From Rubidibacter lacunae KORDI 51-2 (GTDB lineage Bacteria > Cyanobacteriota > Cyanobacteriia > Cyanobacteriales > Rubidibacteraceae), in assembly GCF_000473895.1 (NCBI RefSeq), contig NZ_ASSJ01000055.1:62001-126000 (forward strand): DNA of 64,000 bases, read 5' to 3'. This document shows positions 18,042-26,863 of the stretch, piece after piece (positions within the stretch are counted from its first letter, which is position 1; each line of letters opens with the position of its first letter). The notes beneath the pieces were generated by a model that was given only the letters and a program-made list of their open reading frames with translations, was not told the DNA's origin and ran no database searches. Position numbers and translations under genes: made by a program.

Positions 18042-19298
18042 CTAACTCGTGGGAATTACCGGACGCGAGAGGGGTCGCGCGAACAACTGATACAGCGCCC
18101 TCTCGCGATCGAAGTACGACTCTCTGCGCGCCCACCTCCACAGGCTTTCGTAAAAGAAAAAGGATACACCAGAAAAGCCGCGATCGCGGACCGCTTGGAC
18201 TTGCGCTCGCACGACGTTAATTGGCGTCGAGCGATTCTTCAAGCCGCTGAGAATCCCGATCGAAATCGGCACCCGTGCGCGTGCCAAACGGATCTCCGGG
18301 CGATCGAGTTCGGAGACGAAGCGCTGGAGGTCATCGCGGTAGACCTGCAGGACAACCTCATCCACTAAGCCGAGTTCTTGCCAGGTAAACCAGTTTTGTA
18401 GGTGCGAGGTGAGTGCGAACAGAAACGGATTCGGCGAAAGCGAAATAATGCAGTCTGGATGGATCGCCTTTACCTCGTCGTGAAGGCGCTGCATGAACGC
18501 TGTCAGTTCGTTAGCTCGCCACCGCGTCCACTGATGGGCACGTTGGGCATCCGACAGTTTGACACCGTGCAGGCTGTCCTCGAACCGTCGGATTGAAAGG
18601 CGATCGTACCCGAAGTCGATCGGCAAGCTGAAGTGATCGTCGAATTGGATGCCGTCGACGTCGTAGGTCTTGACGGTTTCGAGCACCATATCGAGGATAA
18701 ATTGCTGCACTTCGGGGTTGAACGGATTGAGCCACACCGCGCGGAAGGTGCCGTCGCCCTTGAGCTGAACAAACGACCCGTCGTAGTGGTTGGTCAACCA
18801 ATCGGGGTGTTGTCGGACGAGTTCGGAGTCCTCGGGAGCCATAAATCCGAACTCAAACCAGGGAATGACCGTCATCCCCCGCGCGTGTCCGCCGTCGACC
18901 AATTCGGCAAGCATGTCGCGTCCGCCTTCACTGGTTGCCGGATCGACCGTCACGCCATACTCGCTCTGGGTCACTTGGCTGGGAAACAGGGTGTAGCCGT
19001 TCTGCCATACGGTGGGGTAAATCGTATTAAAGTTCAGCCTAGCCAAGCGATCGAGTGCATCGCGGGTGCCTTTGCTGGAGAATAAAATTTCGCTATCGAC
19101 ATTCGTCAACCATACGCCGCGTAACTCTGCGGCTGGATAGGCAGCCGATGCGGAGCGCGTCGTGTAAATAAAAGAGAGGGTGTAAACCGTCGCGATCGCC
19201 GCAAAACAGAGGGCGAGGAAGCGATGCGGCTTTCGGAATTGCAGCCAGTGCGGGCGTTGTATCCTGCCAAACATTACTCTTTCGCGCGCGAACAACAC
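18042..19298 (-). CDS. GHL10-family glycoside hydrolase (YngK/DUF187-like)
   Basis: A 418-residue protein anchored or secreted by an N-terminal hydrophobic segment (FLALCFAAIATVYTLSFIY). The catalytic-barrel start AELRGVWLTNVDSEILFS is the signature of the GHL10/DUF187 family of glycosylhydrolase-like proteins, followed by RLARLNFNTIYPTVWQNGY, GMTVIPWFEFGF and YDVDGIQFDDHFSLP, where conserved acidic residues (DGIQFDDH) line the barrel. Family proteins are suspected to act on cell-wall or exopolysaccharide glycans; the exact substrate is unknown. The start could also be the Met at residue 9. It is a single gene, divergent from the HAD gene. Confidence 0.85.
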   Translation of the reverse strand: MLFARERVMFGRIQRPHWLQFRKPHRFLALCFAAIATVYTLSFIYTTRSASAAYPAAELRGVWLTNVDSEILFSSKGTRDALDRLARLNFNTIYPTVWQNGYTLFPSQVTQSEYGVTVDPATSEGGRDMLAELVDGGHARGMTVIPWFEFGFMAPEDSELVRQHPDWLTNHYDGSFVQLKGDGTFRAVWLNPFNPEVQQFILDMVLETVKTYDVDGIQFDDHFSLPIDFGYDRLSIRRFEDSLHGVKLSDAQRAHQWTRWRANELTAFMQRLHDEVKAIHPDCIISLSPNPFLFALTSHLQNWFTWQELGLVDEVVLQVYRDDLQRFVSELDRPEIRLARARVPISIGILSGLKNRSTPINVVRAQVQAVRDRGFSGVSFFFYESLWRWARRESYFDRERALYQLFARPLSRPVIPTS

Positions 19299-19472
19299 GT
19301 GGGTTATAGCACAAAGGTTGGATCCGCGTGTAAGGGAACTCTAAAGGGTTGCCCCAGCGCGCGATCGTCACCTGCGCCGTTCGAGTTGCTCAGCTGGACT
19401 TAAAGGTCGCCGAGCGCGTTCGCGCGTCTGCCGGTAGGCTGATAGCGGTAAGCGCTGGCACCAGCAAGATTA

Positions 19473-20312
19473 ATGACTATGGGTGACTGTAACGATCCAA
19501 CGGATATCCAGCTCCTCGTGCTCGATATCGACGGCACCATCGCGGGCGAATCCAACGACGTACGGCCCCATGTGCGAGCGGCAGTCCGAGCCGCTCGGGA
19601 GCGGGGTATTTGCGTAACGATCGCAACCGGGCGCATGTACCACTCGGCCCGGCGCTTCGCCGAGGTTCTCGCAATCGACCAACCGCTAGTGGCATATAAC
19701 GGAGCGTGGATCCAAGACTTGAGAAAGCAACAGCGGCTATATCACCTGGGACTGCCGTCCGCGCTTGCACTGCAGCTGCTAGAGGTCTGCGAACAAATGC
19801 CGCTCCCGTTGGGGGTGCATCTCTACGTAGACGACACGCTGCACGTCCAACACCTCTGTCCTGCTACCGAGGCCTACCGACAGCGCAGCAACACCGATAT
19901 CGTCGTTAGCGACTTACGCGCGCTGCTGGTAACCTCCGAGCCGACTAAGCTCCTGGCGTTGAGCGAAGACCCCGAGGCAATCTCGCAGCTGTTCGATCGC
20001 TTGCAGCAGTGCTATACGCCGGCCGAGATGTATCTCACACAATCGACAGCAACATTTTTTGAGGCCTGTCATCCGCAGGTCAATAAGGGTGCGGCCGTGC
20101 GCTACCTAGCGGAGGATTTGCTCGGTCTCGACGCCAGCCAAGTGATGGCGATCGGCGACAACTTTAACGATTTGGAAATGTTGCAATACGCTGGTGTCGC
20201 CGTAGCGATGGGCAGCGCCCCCGACACCGTCCGCCGCGTTGCCGACTGGGTTGCCCCCGATGTCGAAGCCGATGGCGCTGCGGTCGCGATCGATCGCTTT
20301 CTTCTGCGCTAA
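19473..20312 (+). CDS. Cof-type HAD-superfamily phosphatase
   Basis: A 279-residue HAD hydrolase of the Cof/YidA (IIB cap) type. Motif I is LVLDIDGTIAGES (nucleophile and acid Asp), motif II is VTIATGR, the Lys of motif III is in QVNKGAAVRYLAEDL, and motif IV is VMAIGDNFNDLEML. The PYNGAWIQD-like strand (VAYNGAWIQD) opens the cap domain. These enzymes dephosphorylate small phosphorylated metabolites (sugar phosphates, PLP, FMN), and specificity cannot be read here. It is transcribed divergently from the GHL10 gene, with a 174-bp intergenic region. Confidence 0.88.
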   Translation: MTMGDCNDPTDIQLLVLDIDGTIAGESNDVRPHVRAAVRAARERGICVTIATGRMYHSARRFAEVLAIDQPLVAYNGAWIQDLRKQQRLYHLGLPSALALQLLEVCEQMPLPLGVHLYVDDTLHVQHLCPATEAYRQRSNTDIVVSDLRALLVTSEPTKLLALSEDPEAISQLFDRLQQCYTPAEMYLTQSTATFFEACHPQVNKGAAVRYLAEDLLGLDASQVMAIGDNFNDLEMLQYAGVAVAMGSAPDTVRRVADWVAPDVEADGAAVAIDRFLLR

Positions 20313-20548
20313 CAGCATTTCCAACGTATCCAATGCAGCTTGCGTCCGTGCAGCAAGCGATACCTGTTGTAGATGTCAGTCCACTTGCCGGACGATCGAC
20401 CGGACCGCCTCCCGTCGGTTCGCTCAATGCTCTGCAAAGCACGGACGCGGGTCGCTGAGTTCGCAAGCTAGAATTGAGTTTGCTTCCGCCTCCCTCAAGT
20501 GGCGTACGTTACTACTACAGCGTTGTGAGTGTCTGCGACCGACCCATC

Positions 20549-21721
20549 ATGCTCAACCCAAACCTCGACGCGATCGAACTCGGTAAAGAAGAATTCGAGC
20601 GCTACTCCCGCCACATTATTCTCCCGGAAGTCGGGCTGGAAGGGCAGAAGCGCCTCAAATCTGCCAGCGTTTGCTGCATCGGTACGGGCGGACTCGGTTC
20701 GCCACTGCTCCTCTATCTCGCCGCTGCTGGCATCGGTCGTATCGGCATCGTCGATTTCGACATCGTCGATCGCTCCAACCTCCAGCGCCAAATCATCCAC
20801 GGCACGTCCTGGGTTGGCAAGCGCAAGATCGAGTCGGCTAAAAACCGCATTCTCGACATCAACCCATACTGCCAGGTCGACCTCTTCGAAACCCGCCTGA
20901 GCTCGGAAAACGCGTTTAGCATCCTCGAACCCTATGACGTCATCGTCGACGGCACCGACAACTTCCCAACGCGCTACCTCGTTAACGACGCGTGCGTCCT
21001 CCTGAACAAACCCAACGTCTACGGTTCGATTTTCCGCTTCGAGGGTCAAGCCTCTGTCTTCAACTACCAGGAGGGTCCGAACTACCGCGACCTTTTCCCC
21101 GAGCCGCCCCCGCCCGGGATGGTGCCCTCCTGCGCTGAAGGCGGCGTCCTCGGTGTCCTCTGCGGCATCATCGGCACCATTCAAGCCACCGAGACCGTCA
21201 AGATTATTCTCGGCACCGGCAATACGCTCAGCGGCCGCCTCCTGCTCTATAACGCGCTGAACATGAGCTTTCGCGAGCTGAAGCTCCGCCGCAACCCCGA
21301 GCGCCCCGTCATTGAAAAGCTCATCGACTACGAACAGTTCTGCGGCATTCCCCAAGCCCAAGCGCAAGCCCAGCAAGCTAGCGCCCAGCTTAGCGAAATG
21401 ACCGTCCAAGAACTCAAGCAAATTCTCGACTCCGGCACCGACGATTACGTGCTCGTCGACGTTCGCAACCCCAACGAATACGCGATCGCCAATATTCCCG
21501 GCGCGAAGCTGGTACCTCTCTCAGAGGTTGAGAGTGGTGCAGGCATCGAGCGCGTCAAGGAACTCGTCAACGGGCACCAATTGATCGTCCATTGCAAAAT
21601 GGGTGGGCGCTCGGCAAAGGCGCTGGGACTCTTGAAGGAAGCGGGTATTGAGGGCACAAACCTTAAAGGCGGCATCCTCGCGTGGAGCCGAGAGATTGAC
21701 CCATCGGTCCCAGAGTATTAA
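20549..21721 (+). CDS. moeB: MoeB/ThiF-type adenylyltransferase with rhodanese domain
   Basis: A 390-residue protein from ATG 20549. The E1-like domain has RYSRHIILPEVGLEGQKRL, the nucleotide loop CIGTGGLGSPLLLYLAAAG, the acidic strand IVDFDIVDRSNLQRQ and the DGTDNFPTRYLVNDAC block. A zinc/catalytic Cys region lies around MVPSCAEGGVLGVLCG. A C-terminal rhodanese domain ends with the active-site loop HCKMGGRSA. This fused form activates the C-terminus of MoaD/ThiS-like sulfur carriers by adenylation and transfers sulfur for molybdopterin or thio-cofactor synthesis. The longer in-frame reading from 20474 adds residues without homology. The gene precedes, and may share a transcript with, the Cys-repeat and glycerophosphodiesterase genes. 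Confidence 0.92.
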   Translation: MLNPNLDAIELGKEEFERYSRHIILPEVGLEGQKRLKSASVCCIGTGGLGSPLLLYLAAAGIGRIGIVDFDIVDRSNLQRQIIHGTSWVGKRKIESAKNRILDINPYCQVDLFETRLSSENAFSILEPYDVIVDGTDNFPTRYLVNDACVLLNKPNVYGSIFRFEGQASVFNYQEGPNYRDLFPEPPPPGMVPSCAEGGVLGVLCGIIGTIQATETVKIILGTGNTLSGRLLLYNALNMSFRELKLRRNPERPVIEKLIDYEQFCGIPQAQAQAQQASAQLSEMTVQELKQILDSGTDDYVLVDVRNPNEYAIANIPGAKLVPLSEVESGAGIERVKELVNGHQLIVHCKMGGRSAKALGLLKEAGIEGTNLKGGILAWSREIDPSVPEY

Positions 21722-21761
21722 TGTTTTCTCGGGCATCCTTCTTCATCTTTGGGCAAGTGCC

Positions 21762-22268
21762 ATGCATGTGAATCGTTATGTCCGCCGCACGACCTTCGGC
21801 GCGTTTGCCGCGCTGCAAATCGGTTGGATGGCTGTCGCGCTCTATGCGCCTGCGGCTAACGCCAAACGCAATCCCTTCCGGACCTGCTCGAAAGAGCTGC
21901 TCGAAGCCGGACTTTCGTCCGATGATGCCTCGGCTGCCTGCGGGCAAGCGTTGATTCCGGACGACCTTTCACTCTGCGTTCTCAGCATGAACAAAGACGC
22001 CGGCGTCGCTGCCGAGGCAGCGCTGTCGGCATGCTTCCAAGTGCGACGCCCGCTGGAATTGGCAACCTGCGTCCTGGAAATCAACGACCGCGTTCCGGTC
22101 GAGCTCGATATTGCCGTCGAGAACTGCCAGAGGAGTTTGCTCCCGCTCCGCTTTTCCGACTGCGTCGTCGGTGTGGTCGAGCTCGCGACCGAGCCAGCAG
22201 AAATTGCCGTCAGGGATTGCATCTCCGCCGAGATGTTTCCCCTCGACCTCACGCCCATTCCGGAATAG
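21762..22268 (+). CDS. Secreted protein with Cys-containing helical repeats
   Basis: A 168-residue exported protein. MHVNRYVRRTTFGAF...ANA looks like a signal peptide ending near residue 28. The mature part is built of four or five repeats of about 25-30 residues, each having a C...L...A...C pattern (TCSKELLEAGLS, ACGQALIPDDLSLCVLSM, ACFQVRRPLELATCVLEI, NCQRSLLPLRFSDCVVGV, DCISAEMFP). Paired cysteines probably form disulphides in the periplasm. Similar proteins are widespread in cyanobacteria without assigned function. It lies 40 bp after moeB and 14 bp before the glycerophosphodiesterase gene, so the three are likely cotranscribed. Confidence 0.7.
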   Translation: MHVNRYVRRTTFGAFAALQIGWMAVALYAPAANAKRNPFRTCSKELLEAGLSSDDASAACGQALIPDDLSLCVLSMNKDAGVAAEAALSACFQVRRPLELATCVLEINDRVPVELDIAVENCQRSLLPLRFSDCVVGVVELATEPAEIAVRDCISAEMFPLDLTPIPE

Positions 22269-22282
22269 CACGGGCGATCGCC

Positions 22283-22993
22283 ATGCAGCTCATCGCCCAC
22301 CGGGGCTATTCGGCGATCGCGCCGGAAAATACGCTGGCGGCCTTTAAAGCTGCTGTCGAAGCTGGAGCGGCGGGGGTAGAGTTTGACGTTCGGCTGTCGG
22401 CGGATGGCGTACCTGTAGTACTGCACGACCCGTCTCTGGAGCGCACGACTGATGGGTGCGGACCGGTATCGGGCATTGAAGCCGTAGCCCTGCGATCGCT
22501 GGATGCGGGTTCGTGGTTCGCTGCGGAGTTTGCCGCCGAGAGCGTTCCGACGCTTGCGGACGTCCTGACACTGCTTGCCCCGTCGTCGTTGCGGTTGTTT
22601 CCCGAAGTCAAGCAAGCCGATGGCTGGCCGTCGGTGGCGATCGCGTCGCTGTTGGCGCAGCTCGATGGCACGTGGCGCGATCGGGCAGTCGTGGCATCAT
22701 TCAACTATGAATTTTTACAGAAGCTGCGCGGTCGGGCCCCTTGGGTCGCGCTCGGCTTTAACATTGCCCGACCGGATGAGTTTGTCCCTGCCTTGCAATC
22801 TGCGGTTCGTGTCGGTAACGCTGTATTGATGTGTGCCTACGACATACTCCTTAGCGATCTGTCTCGCATTGCGGAAGCAGCAACTGCTGGTGTGGAGATC
22901 GTTGCGTGGACGGTGGACGATCGTGCGATCGCAACGCAATTGGATGCCCTCGGCATTCACAAGATAATCAGCAATACCCTGCTCATGGAATAA
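22283..22993 (+). CDS. Glycerophosphodiester phosphodiesterase
   Basis: A 236-residue protein with GDPD-family motifs: LIAHRGYSAIAPENTLAA (catalytic His and the E-N-T motif), FDVRLSADGVPVVLHDPSL (metal-binding Asp and second catalytic His), LFPEVKQADGW (metal-binding Glu) and, near the end, VVAWTVDD (the W-T-V motif). These enzymes hydrolyse deacylated phospholipids to glycerol-3-phosphate and an alcohol, using a divalent metal. No signal peptide is visible, so it is cytoplasmic. ATG 22283 is the start; in-frame sequence upstream is the shadow of the Cys-repeat gene. It overlaps nothing and is followed by a 390-bp intergenic region. Confidence 0.92.
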   Translation: MQLIAHRGYSAIAPENTLAAFKAAVEAGAAGVEFDVRLSADGVPVVLHDPSLERTTDGCGPVSGIEAVALRSLDAGSWFAAEFAAESVPTLADVLTLLAPSSLRLFPEVKQADGWPSVAIASLLAQLDGTWRDRAVVASFNYEFLQKLRGRAPWVALGFNIARPDEFVPALQSAVRVGNAVLMCAYDILLSDLSRIAEAATAGVEIVAWTVDDRAIATQLDALGIHKIISNTLLME

Positions 22994-23040
22994 TCCACGA
23001 CTCCACCCCTCCGCACTCGGCTGCCACGTAAGGTTTTTAC

Positions 23041-23134
23041 CGCAGCAGTCAAGGAGCTGGTTCAAACATTTCAAGCTTGAAACGACGGTGCTATCAAGAC
23101 TTCCGTTTTAAAAGTTGTCCTGACACTCCCTTCC
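23041..23134 (+). repeat. 94-bp intergenic repeat, copy 1
   Basis: Aligns without gaps to 40721-40814, with about 68 of 94 positions identical by eye. Identity is concentrated at both ends (GAGCTGGTTC, CATTTCAAGC, ACTTCCGTT, TGTCC, GACACTCCC), while the centre (about 23081-23100) has diverged. It lies upstream of the DUF1269 gene. Conserved ends with a variable middle suggest a small mobile element or a structured RNA/regulatory unit. Confidence 0.7.
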
Positions 23135-23383
23135 CCGGCTATACAAGCAGTTTGCACTTGCCCTGCTTGTTGAAAACCATCGTTCGGCGTGCTCTCTGCA
23201 ATTTGCTATCCGTGTATGATATTGGCAATGCGAACTGCGGCTTAGTTGTCATGACGCGGCCTGCTGTCCTAACAACCAGTCATTTCAAGCTTGTTCGCTC
23301 GATTTGCAACAGCAATAGCGAGTTGTAAATTGGCTAAATAGCTTCAAAGATCCACTCATTACCGATTGCAAGGAGCACCATTC

Positions 23384-23884
23384 ATGGCCGATCTTACTGT
23401 CTGGAAATTCGATACTCCGAACGGCGCAGAACAGGCACTTTCGAAACTAGCGGAGTTGCAAAAGCAGCACCTCATTAAAATCTCAGATGCCGCGATCGTG
23501 TCGTGGAAATCTGGCAAGAGGAAGCCCAAGACCCGTCAAGCAGTCAATCTCGTTGGCATCTCGGCCCTCGACGGAGCCTTCTGGGGTTTGCTCTTTGGCA
23601 TCCTGTTTTTTGTGCCGATCTTCGGTTTGGTAATCGGAACGGCTATGGGTATGTTCTCGGGCAGCCTCGCCGACTACGGTATCGACGACGACTTCATTAA
23701 CGAAGTGCGTTCAAAAGTTACAGAAGGCACATCGGCTCTGTTTCTCTTGACGACGGAAGTCACTATCGACAAAGTTCAGGCCGCCTTCACCGGACAGAAG
23801 ATGGAGCTTATCCAGTCCAATCTTTCTACCGAGCAGGAAACATCCTTGCGCGATCACTTCCAGCACGAAGAAGTAATGGCTTAA
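23384..23884 (+). CDS. DUF1269-family membrane protein
   Basis: A 166-residue protein. The N-terminal domain starts MADLTVWKFDTPNGAEQAL, followed by a glycine-rich hydrophobic hairpin (ALDGAFWGLLFGILFFVPIFG...IGTAMGMFSGSL) and a soluble C-terminal domain (VRSKVTEGTSALFLLTTEVTI). This is the DUF1269 layout, seen in stress-associated bacterial membrane proteins of unknown biochemical role. A good ribosome-binding site, AGGAG, precedes ATG 23384. A 12-bp perfect stem-loop follows the stop codon, so it is probably monocistronic. The 94-bp repeat is about 250 bp upstream. Confidence 0.85.
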   Translation: MADLTVWKFDTPNGAEQALSKLAELQKQHLIKISDAAIVSWKSGKRKPKTRQAVNLVGISALDGAFWGLLFGILFFVPIFGLVIGTAMGMFSGSLADYGIDDDFINEVRSKVTEGTSALFLLTTEVTIDKVQAAFTGQKMELIQSNLSTEQETSLRDHFQHEEVMA

Positions 23885-23906
23885 TTCCGGTTTGTTGAAG
23901 TCCATC

Positions 23907-23947
23907 GCAATCGCTAGTAATTGACCCGTGTTAACACTAGCGATTGC
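23907..23947 (+). terminator. Stem-loop after the DUF1269 gene
   Basis: A perfect 12-bp inverted repeat, GCAATCGCTAGT / ACTAGCGATTGC, separated by 17 bases, starts 23 bp after the stop codon at 23884. The downstream tract ATTTACTTTAA is only moderately T-rich, so it may terminate transcription weakly or protect the transcript end. Confidence 0.5.
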
Positions 23948-24472
23948 ATTTACTTTAACTGCACCTTAGCTCGACTTGAGTCATTTTGCTGAGGCATGCC
24001 AGCAAACTAGCTACTGACAGGATAGAAAAATCCTGATTTAGCTCCCGACCGATGGATTTCCCACAGCTCCTGCTAATAATCGACCCGCTCCTCGACCGCG
24101 CTGCTCGGTCTAGTTTCGTTGGGGGTGCTGCAGGCGCACCGGAGTCAGAAAGACGGTAACGGGGAACGGCCCCAGACAGCGCGGTACCGAAAAGAGCAAC
24201 CGACATTTTTTGATGTGCTGGGACTGCTGCAGCGGCAGTAATGGGCGAAGGAACTTTTGCTTAGGTCTCCCTGCGTAGTTCTCTCGGTGGCAGGAAGTCG
24301 GGAAAAGTCCGGCAGGAGCTGTGGGCGTGCTCGTCCTAACTTGCTTTGCTTACACCACCTACTGGCAATAGCCAATCTGAGATACTGCCTGCTGGTTAGC
24401 GACTCGCGGATTAGTTGTTGAAATACCAATTGGACAGAATCGTTTGCGCTCGGGAGCGCTAGGATACGGCAG
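23948..24472. other. Intergenic, no gene recognised
   Basis: About 525 bp with no motif-bearing open frame on either strand. No RNA gene or repeat was recognised. Confidence 0.4.
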
Positions 24473-25411
24473 ATGAGCGCCTCCAGCGATGTGCCGTTCC
24501 GGGAACATCAGTCCATGCAGGTCACGGGTCGCCTAGCCCCGACGCCATCAGGACAGCTACACTTGGGCAATATTTGTGCCTTCGCAGCCGCGTGGCTGTC
24601 GGCGCGATCGCAGCAGGGACGCTTGTTACTGCGCATAGAGGATCTCGATACAACTCGCGCCCGCCCCGCTGTAGAAGCCGACCAGCGGCACGACCTCGAA
24701 TGGTTGGGGTTGACGTGGGATGTGGAAACGCCGCGGCAGCAAGCACGCGATTACGAGGTGGTGCGCGAGCGCCTCAGCGACCGCACCTACTTCTGCCGCT
24801 GCACGCGTGCGCAAATTCGGGCGGGCGGCGGTACCTATCCCGGAACCTGTCGCGATCTCGGGCTGACGGCAGGTACCTTGCGCTTCCGACTGCCCCCCGG
24901 GGCGGTAGCGTTTCGCGATCGCTGTTGGGGCGAGCGTCGCATCGATCCCGGTCGCTTCGGCGACCCAGTGTTGCAGCGCCGCGACGGCATCTACAGCTAT
25001 AACCTGGCGGTCGTTGCCGATGACTGGCGCGATCGCGTCACCGAGGTCGTACGCGGAGCCGACTTACTGGATTTTACCGCCGTCCAAATGCGCTTGTGGG
25101 AAGCGCTGGGCGCGCCGCCGCCTACGTGGTTGCACGCGCCGCTAGTCGTTGGGGCAAACGGCTGCAAGCTTTCCAAATCCCACAATGGTCTGGCGATCGC
25201 AGCCCTGCGCGCAGCCGGTTGGGAACCGGCACGCGTTTGGCAGTTGATACTGCCTTGGTTGGGATTGGCCGGCGAGTCCCTTGCCGACGCGCTCGAACTG
25301 TTCCAGCCCGAGCAGATGCGGCGCGGCCCGATCGTCCTTGTAGATTTAGTAGACGATCGCGTACCGGCGCCACAGGAGGACATGCGCTGGCGCGACGCTT
25401 TAGCGCCGTAG
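24473..25411 (+). CDS. gluQ: Glutamyl-Q tRNA(Asp) synthetase
   Basis: A 312-residue truncated class I aminoacyl-tRNA synthetase. The HIGH-type motif is in RLAPTPSGQLHLGNI, followed by LLRIEDLDTTRARP, and the KMSKS-type motif is KLSKSHNG. The anticodon-binding domain of GltX is missing, which defines GluQ-RS (YadB). The enzyme attaches glutamate to queuosine in the anticodon wobble position of tRNA(Asp). The zinc-binding cysteines, FCRC...YPGTC, are present. The start at 24473 has AGGA upstream; an in-frame ATG at 24515 is an alternative. Its last 12 bases overlap the end of the convergent Deg protease gene. Confidence 0.92.
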   Translation: MSASSDVPFREHQSMQVTGRLAPTPSGQLHLGNICAFAAAWLSARSQQGRLLLRIEDLDTTRARPAVEADQRHDLEWLGLTWDVETPRQQARDYEVVRERLSDRTYFCRCTRAQIRAGGGTYPGTCRDLGLTAGTLRFRLPPGAVAFRDRCWGERRIDPGRFGDPVLQRRDGIYSYNLAVVADDWRDRVTEVVRGADLLDFTAVQMRLWEALGAPPPTWLHAPLVVGANGCKLSKSHNGLAIAALRAAGWEPARVWQLILPWLGLAGESLADALELFQPEQMRRGPIVLVDLVDDRVPAPQEDMRWRDALAP

Positions 25412-26608
25412 GGCTGTCGGGTCGAGTTCGCCCGGACTGACTGTCAAGCGCAGGGTTTGACCGCCACGCTGGATGGCAATGTCCAGCGGCTGCCCGATCG
25501 GCGTGGCTTCCACGATGTCTTGCAACCGTCCTGCATCGGTAATACGTTCGCCGCCGACTTCGATCGCCACGTCACCCGGTTGAACGCCCGCCTGAGCGGC
25601 CGGGCTGTTCGGGAGAACGCGGACAACCAATACCCCGTTCGTCTCCGGTAGAGGTGGGCTCAGCTCGAACTCGGCCGTTAGATCCCTCGCGGTATCCGGC
25701 GTCAGGGTCATCATGCGGATGCCGATGAACGGGTAGCGAATGCGCTCGCCCTGCGCCAATCGATCTTTGATGGCTTTCGCGCGATCGATCGCGATGGCAA
25801 AGCCGATGCCCTGGCCGTCGCTGCGGATCGCCGTATTGATGCCCACGACCTCGCCGCGATCGTTGAGCAGCGGTCCGCCGGAGTTGCCGGGGTTGATCGC
25901 CGCGTCAGTTTGGATTAAATCCAGGCGCTTGTCCGGGATGCCGACATCGCTGCTCGAGCGATCGAGCATGCTGACAATTCCCAACGTCACGGTGTTATCC
26001 AATCCCAGAGGGTTGCCGACCGCGATCGCCCAGTCGCCAACGCTGACTTGCGAGGAGTTGCCCAGTGGGGCAACCGGCAGGTCGGACCCGTCGATTTTCA
26101 CGACAGCTAGGTCTGATAGCTGGTCGAGGCCGCGGACTCGACCTTGGAAACGACGGCCGTCCCGCAGCACGACCGTCACGGCATCGACACCGCTCACCAC
26201 GTGGGCATTGGTCAGGACGATACCGCTGCTGTCGATGATAAAACCCGAGCCCTGACCGACTTCCCGGCGCGCGCGTTGCTGTGGCGGTGGGAAGTTGCGA
26301 TCGGAGAAGAACCGGCGGAAGAACGGGTCGTCGTCGAACGGGTTGGCTTGGGCAACCGTGCGCTCGGTATTGATGCGGACGACGGCCGGACCTACCCGTC
26401 GGACAGCCGCGGCGACGAAATTACGCGTGCCGCTCGAAGAGGGGGCTTGGGCGACCTCGACCGGTGCGGATGCGCGATCGCCACTGTCCGCGATCGCGGG
26501 TGCGAATCCACCGGGAACGCCGTGCAACCCGATCGACGTCAGCACGACACTGAGGATGGCAACGACCAGATAGCTGCCGAGTTGACGAACGGCTTTGGGA
26601 ATTAACAT
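25400..26608 (-). CDS. Deg/HtrA-family serine protease (HhoA-like)
   Basis: A 402-residue periplasmic or lumenal protease. It has a membrane-spanning export signal (YLVVAILSVVLTSIGLHGV), a trypsin-like domain with catalytic His in VLTNAHVVSG, Asp in QLSDLAVVKI and Ser in INPGNSGGPLL, and one C-terminal PDZ domain (VLVVRVLPNSPAAQAGVQPG...LTVSPGEL). A single PDZ domain is the arrangement of the cyanobacterial HhoA, HhoB and HtrA proteins, which handle damaged extracytoplasmic proteins. Which of the three paralogues this is cannot be decided by eye. It is convergent with gluQ. Confidence 0.9.
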   Translation of the reverse strand: MLIPKAVRQLGSYLVVAILSVVLTSIGLHGVPGGFAPAIADSGDRASAPVEVAQAPSSSGTRNFVAAAVRRVGPAVVRINTERTVAQANPFDDDPFFRRFFSDRNFPPPQQRARREVGQGSGFIIDSSGIVLTNAHVVSGVDAVTVVLRDGRRFQGRVRGLDQLSDLAVVKIDGSDLPVAPLGNSSQVSVGDWAIAVGNPLGLDNTVTLGIVSMLDRSSSDVGIPDKRLDLIQTDAAINPGNSGGPLLNDRGEVVGINTAIRSDGQGIGFAIAIDRAKAIKDRLAQGERIRYPFIGIRMMTLTPDTARDLTAEFELSPPLPETNGVLVVRVLPNSPAAQAGVQPGDVAIEVGGERITDAGRLQDIVEATPIGQPLDIAIQRGGQTLRLTVSPGELDPTALRR

Positions 26609-26863
26609 AGCTTGGGATACCTCCAGGATCTGAATTGAGCTGACGCAACTGCAGCAACGCAGCCGGCCGAGTGCTCGCTGTCAAAGACTCGATGGTATGA
26701 ACTGAGTGTTCTGACCGGTTCGCCACGACTGCAGTTCGGAGTTCGCTGGTATCTGTCGGACCGAACAGCTGATTACACCATGCCAAAGATCGGAAGCTTT
26801 CTACCGGGCGAATTGTTGGTAGGCGACTGGTCGGCGATGCCGAAATACGTTACTTTGGCCGCT

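Noticed and set aside
20495-21421. 308-codon minus-strand open frame opposite moeB
   Set aside because: It is a mirror of the moeB coding sequence with repetitive composition and no domain.
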